Of a stretch of DNA of 64,000 nt, positions 62,729 through 64,000 are shown piece by piece. The position numbers and the translations under genes were made by a program. A model generated the notes under the pieces. That model was not told the DNA's origin and did no database searches. It saw only the letters and a list, made by a program, of their open reading frames with translations. The stretch comes from an uncultured Selenomonadales bacterium (GTDB lineage Bacteria; Bacillota; Negativicutes; Selenomonadales; Selenomonadaceae), in the NCBI GenBank assembly GCA_937901445.1, contig CALDHY010000007.1, positions 3,064 through 67,063 on the forward strand, given 5' to 3'. The stretch's first letter is position 1. Every line of letters starts with the position of its first letter.

Positions 62729-64000
62729 ATGAAAAAAATTTTTGTAATTTTTACATATGGTATACATCAAATTGGCGGAACTCAAATGTATACCGCCGGT
62801 AAAGCAAAATATTTAAAAGAAAACGGCTGGGGCGTCCAAGTTTTTTTCAATGGATCAAATAAAGGAAATTCTAAAATTCCTTCCTTGACAGAATATATTG
62901 AATCCGGCGGCGGTTGCTACTTTATGATAAAACCGCCTTATAAATATCCAATTCAAATGCAGGAACAATATTTACAATATCTTGTAACAAAATTTATTCA
63001 AAGATTTAATATAACTGATTTCAAAGATTGTGAAATTATTGTTGAATCTCATTTTGATACAGCCGGATATTGGGCGGAACTTTTTTCAGCAAAAGTCGGC
63101 GCGCGTCATTTTTTCATTTGTTGCAATGAAGTTTACCGTGATGAAGTTCCCGGCAGATATTACGAAGATAACTTGGATTTTTTTTATTTCAAGTGGAAAC
63201 GAAACGAACTGATTACAAACGAAAATGGATGTCAAGCTTTATTTAATGGCTATAAAAATGTTAATGCCCCTTTGTACCAAATGTCTTATACAGCACGCGA
63301 AGCTGATCCTATTCAAGATGTGGATTTTCCAATTGATCAAATTGCAAAATTAGACTGGAATATTTGCCACATTGGACGTATATCAAAAAGTTATGTTCCT
63401 TACGTTATTGAAGGTGTTGCACAATTTGCAAAACGTCACCCTGACAAAAAAATTAATTTTAATGAGTTAAAAAAATGCATTGAAAAAGAATTCCCCACGG
63501 CACAGGTCTTTTTGTTTGAGCAAGTAGGCGCGGCAGGTCCTTATTCCGTCTTTGGACAGACTGACAAGGCCAAGGCTTTTCAGCAGAAGCTCAAAGACTT
63601 GCAGATTGATGCGGTTATTTCAGGAAACTGCGGCTGCGGGCTTTGCACGACAAAAGAATGTGGAAACACCATAGCCGCCGAATACATTGGAATTCCCACC
63701 GTAACGATTGCAGCCCCAACTTTTGTGGCTCAAGTACATTCAACTGGCGTAAATCGTGGCGTTCCCGTACTCCGCACTGCAGAATATCCTGGAGCATTCG
63801 CATCTCATTCCACTGAGGAATTACAGAATAATGCCCGGGAAGTTTTGTGGCCGCAAATCAAGGCTGCCCTCACCACAAGCATCAGCAAGGAAGAAATCGC
63901 CCGCTACGCTCCCGAAGGAAAACGACCCGCCGATGAAATCATCTACTACGGAAACTACGATGAGATTCAGGAATACATGGCGATAAACGGCTGGACAGAC
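62729..64000 (+). CDS. Chimeric ORF: glycosyltransferase start joined to an unrelated Cys-rich redox-like protein (partial)
   Basis: Open from ATG 62729 to the window edge (424 codons, no stop). Residues 1-~243 look like the start of a family 4-like glycosyltransferase: FTYGIHQIGGTQMYTAGKAKYL, then ICHIGRISKSYVPYVIEGVA and AKRHPDKKINF, where FVG would normally follow. From about residue 244 (base ~63,460) the protein becomes GAAGPYSVFG, SGNCGCGLCTTKECGN and GVPVLRTAEYPGAFASH, ending GWTD. This part resembles UGSC-related (seleno)protein families. Codon use changes at the same place, with many more CAG, AAG, GCC, CTC and ATC codons. An assembly join is likelier than a real fusion. Confidence 0.7.
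   Translation, partial: MKKIFVIFTYGIHQIGGTQMYTAGKAKYLKENGWGVQVFFNGSNKGNSKIPSLTEYIESGGGCYFMIKPPYKYPIQMQEQYLQYLVTKFIQRFNITDFKDCEIIVESHFDTAGYWAELFSAKVGARHFFICCNEVYRDEVPGRYYEDNLDFFYFKWKRNELITNENGCQALFNGYKNVNAPLYQMSYTAREADPIQDVDFPIDQIAKLDWNICHIGRISKSYVPYVIEGVAQFAKRHPDKKINFNELKKCIEKEFPTAQVFLFEQVGAAGPYSVFGQTDKAKAFQQKLKDLQIDAVISGNCGCGLCTTKECGNTIAAEYIGIPTVTIAAPTFVAQVHSTGVNRGVPVLRTAEYPGAFASHSTEELQNNAREVLWPQIKAALTTSISKEEIARYAPEGKRPADEIIYYGNYDEIQEYMAINGWTD

Noticed and set aside
63756..63986. 76-codon frame at the right edge
   Set aside because: Out-of-frame shadow of the Cys-rich protein in the partial last ORF.

Overview
The window reads as one AT-rich chromosomal segment of a diderm Firmicute of the Negativicutes/Selenomonadales type. 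This is inferred from gene content: an LPS-type late acyltransferase beside Firmicutes-like genes, a methylmalonyl-CoA mutase pair as used in succinate/propionate fermentation, a membrane-bound periplasmic uptake [NiFe]-hydrogenase, a eukaryote-type hexokinase, and many TTG starts with strong Shine-Dalgarno sites. No rRNA, CRISPR array or complete prophage is visible. The last ~530 bases look compositionally foreign and may be an assembly join.

Layout. 0-12 kb: hexokinase; three secreted proteins (one frameshifted at a G7 tract); pncB; aroE; a MacB-like permease facing its likely ATPase; a glycosyltransferase; tatA; metNI without metQ; then decayed pseudogenes. 12-22 kb: chemoreceptor, DUF1566-like protein, Orn/Lys/Arg decarboxylase, and the hydrogenase operon (hyaA, a four-helix-bundle ORF, hyaB, hyaC). 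This stretch is full of a heptamer repeat related to TAAGGAT. 22-31 kb: cobI, a YopX-like protein, metY, a LacX-like epimerase, a WcbI-type gene broken at a G10 tract, and a periplasmic-sensor/EAL protein. 31-42 kb: wecA, wecB, amtB-glnB, a HAD/L,D-transpeptidase fusion, a Bro-N/HNH fusion, a purine permease and a DUF262/DUF1524 nuclease. Two type I toxin-like peptide genes lie in gaps in this part. 42-53 kb: mutA-mutB, a hybrid histidine kinase with its response regulator, a small unknown protein, an LpxL-like acyltransferase and a zinc-ribbon protein. 53-64 kb: enolase; a tight operon of C-type lectin, two ADP-ribosylglycohydrolases, a secreted zeta-toxin-like kinase and thiD; tRNA-Glu with a broken copy; a DeoR regulator; dapB; asd; and a chimeric ORF running off the edge.

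How it fits together. CobI (B12 synthesis) supports MutAB. TatA could export the hydrogenase small subunit, which has a twin-arginine signal. WecA and WecB, the glycosyltransferase and WcbI point to a surface polysaccharide, and the G10 tract suggests its decoration may switch on and off. AmtB-GlnB handle ammonium.

Most interesting: (1) two small hydrophobic-peptide loci with Shine-Dalgarno-sequestering hairpins and opposing promoters, like type I toxin-antitoxin modules; (2) heptamer inverted repeats, one pair enclosing a four-helix-bundle gene inside the hydrogenase operon; (3) homopolymer frameshifts in surface genes; (4) a broken tRNA-Glu copy carrying two 29-bp hairpin insertions; (5) the lectin/ADP-ribosylglycohydrolase/secreted-kinase operon.
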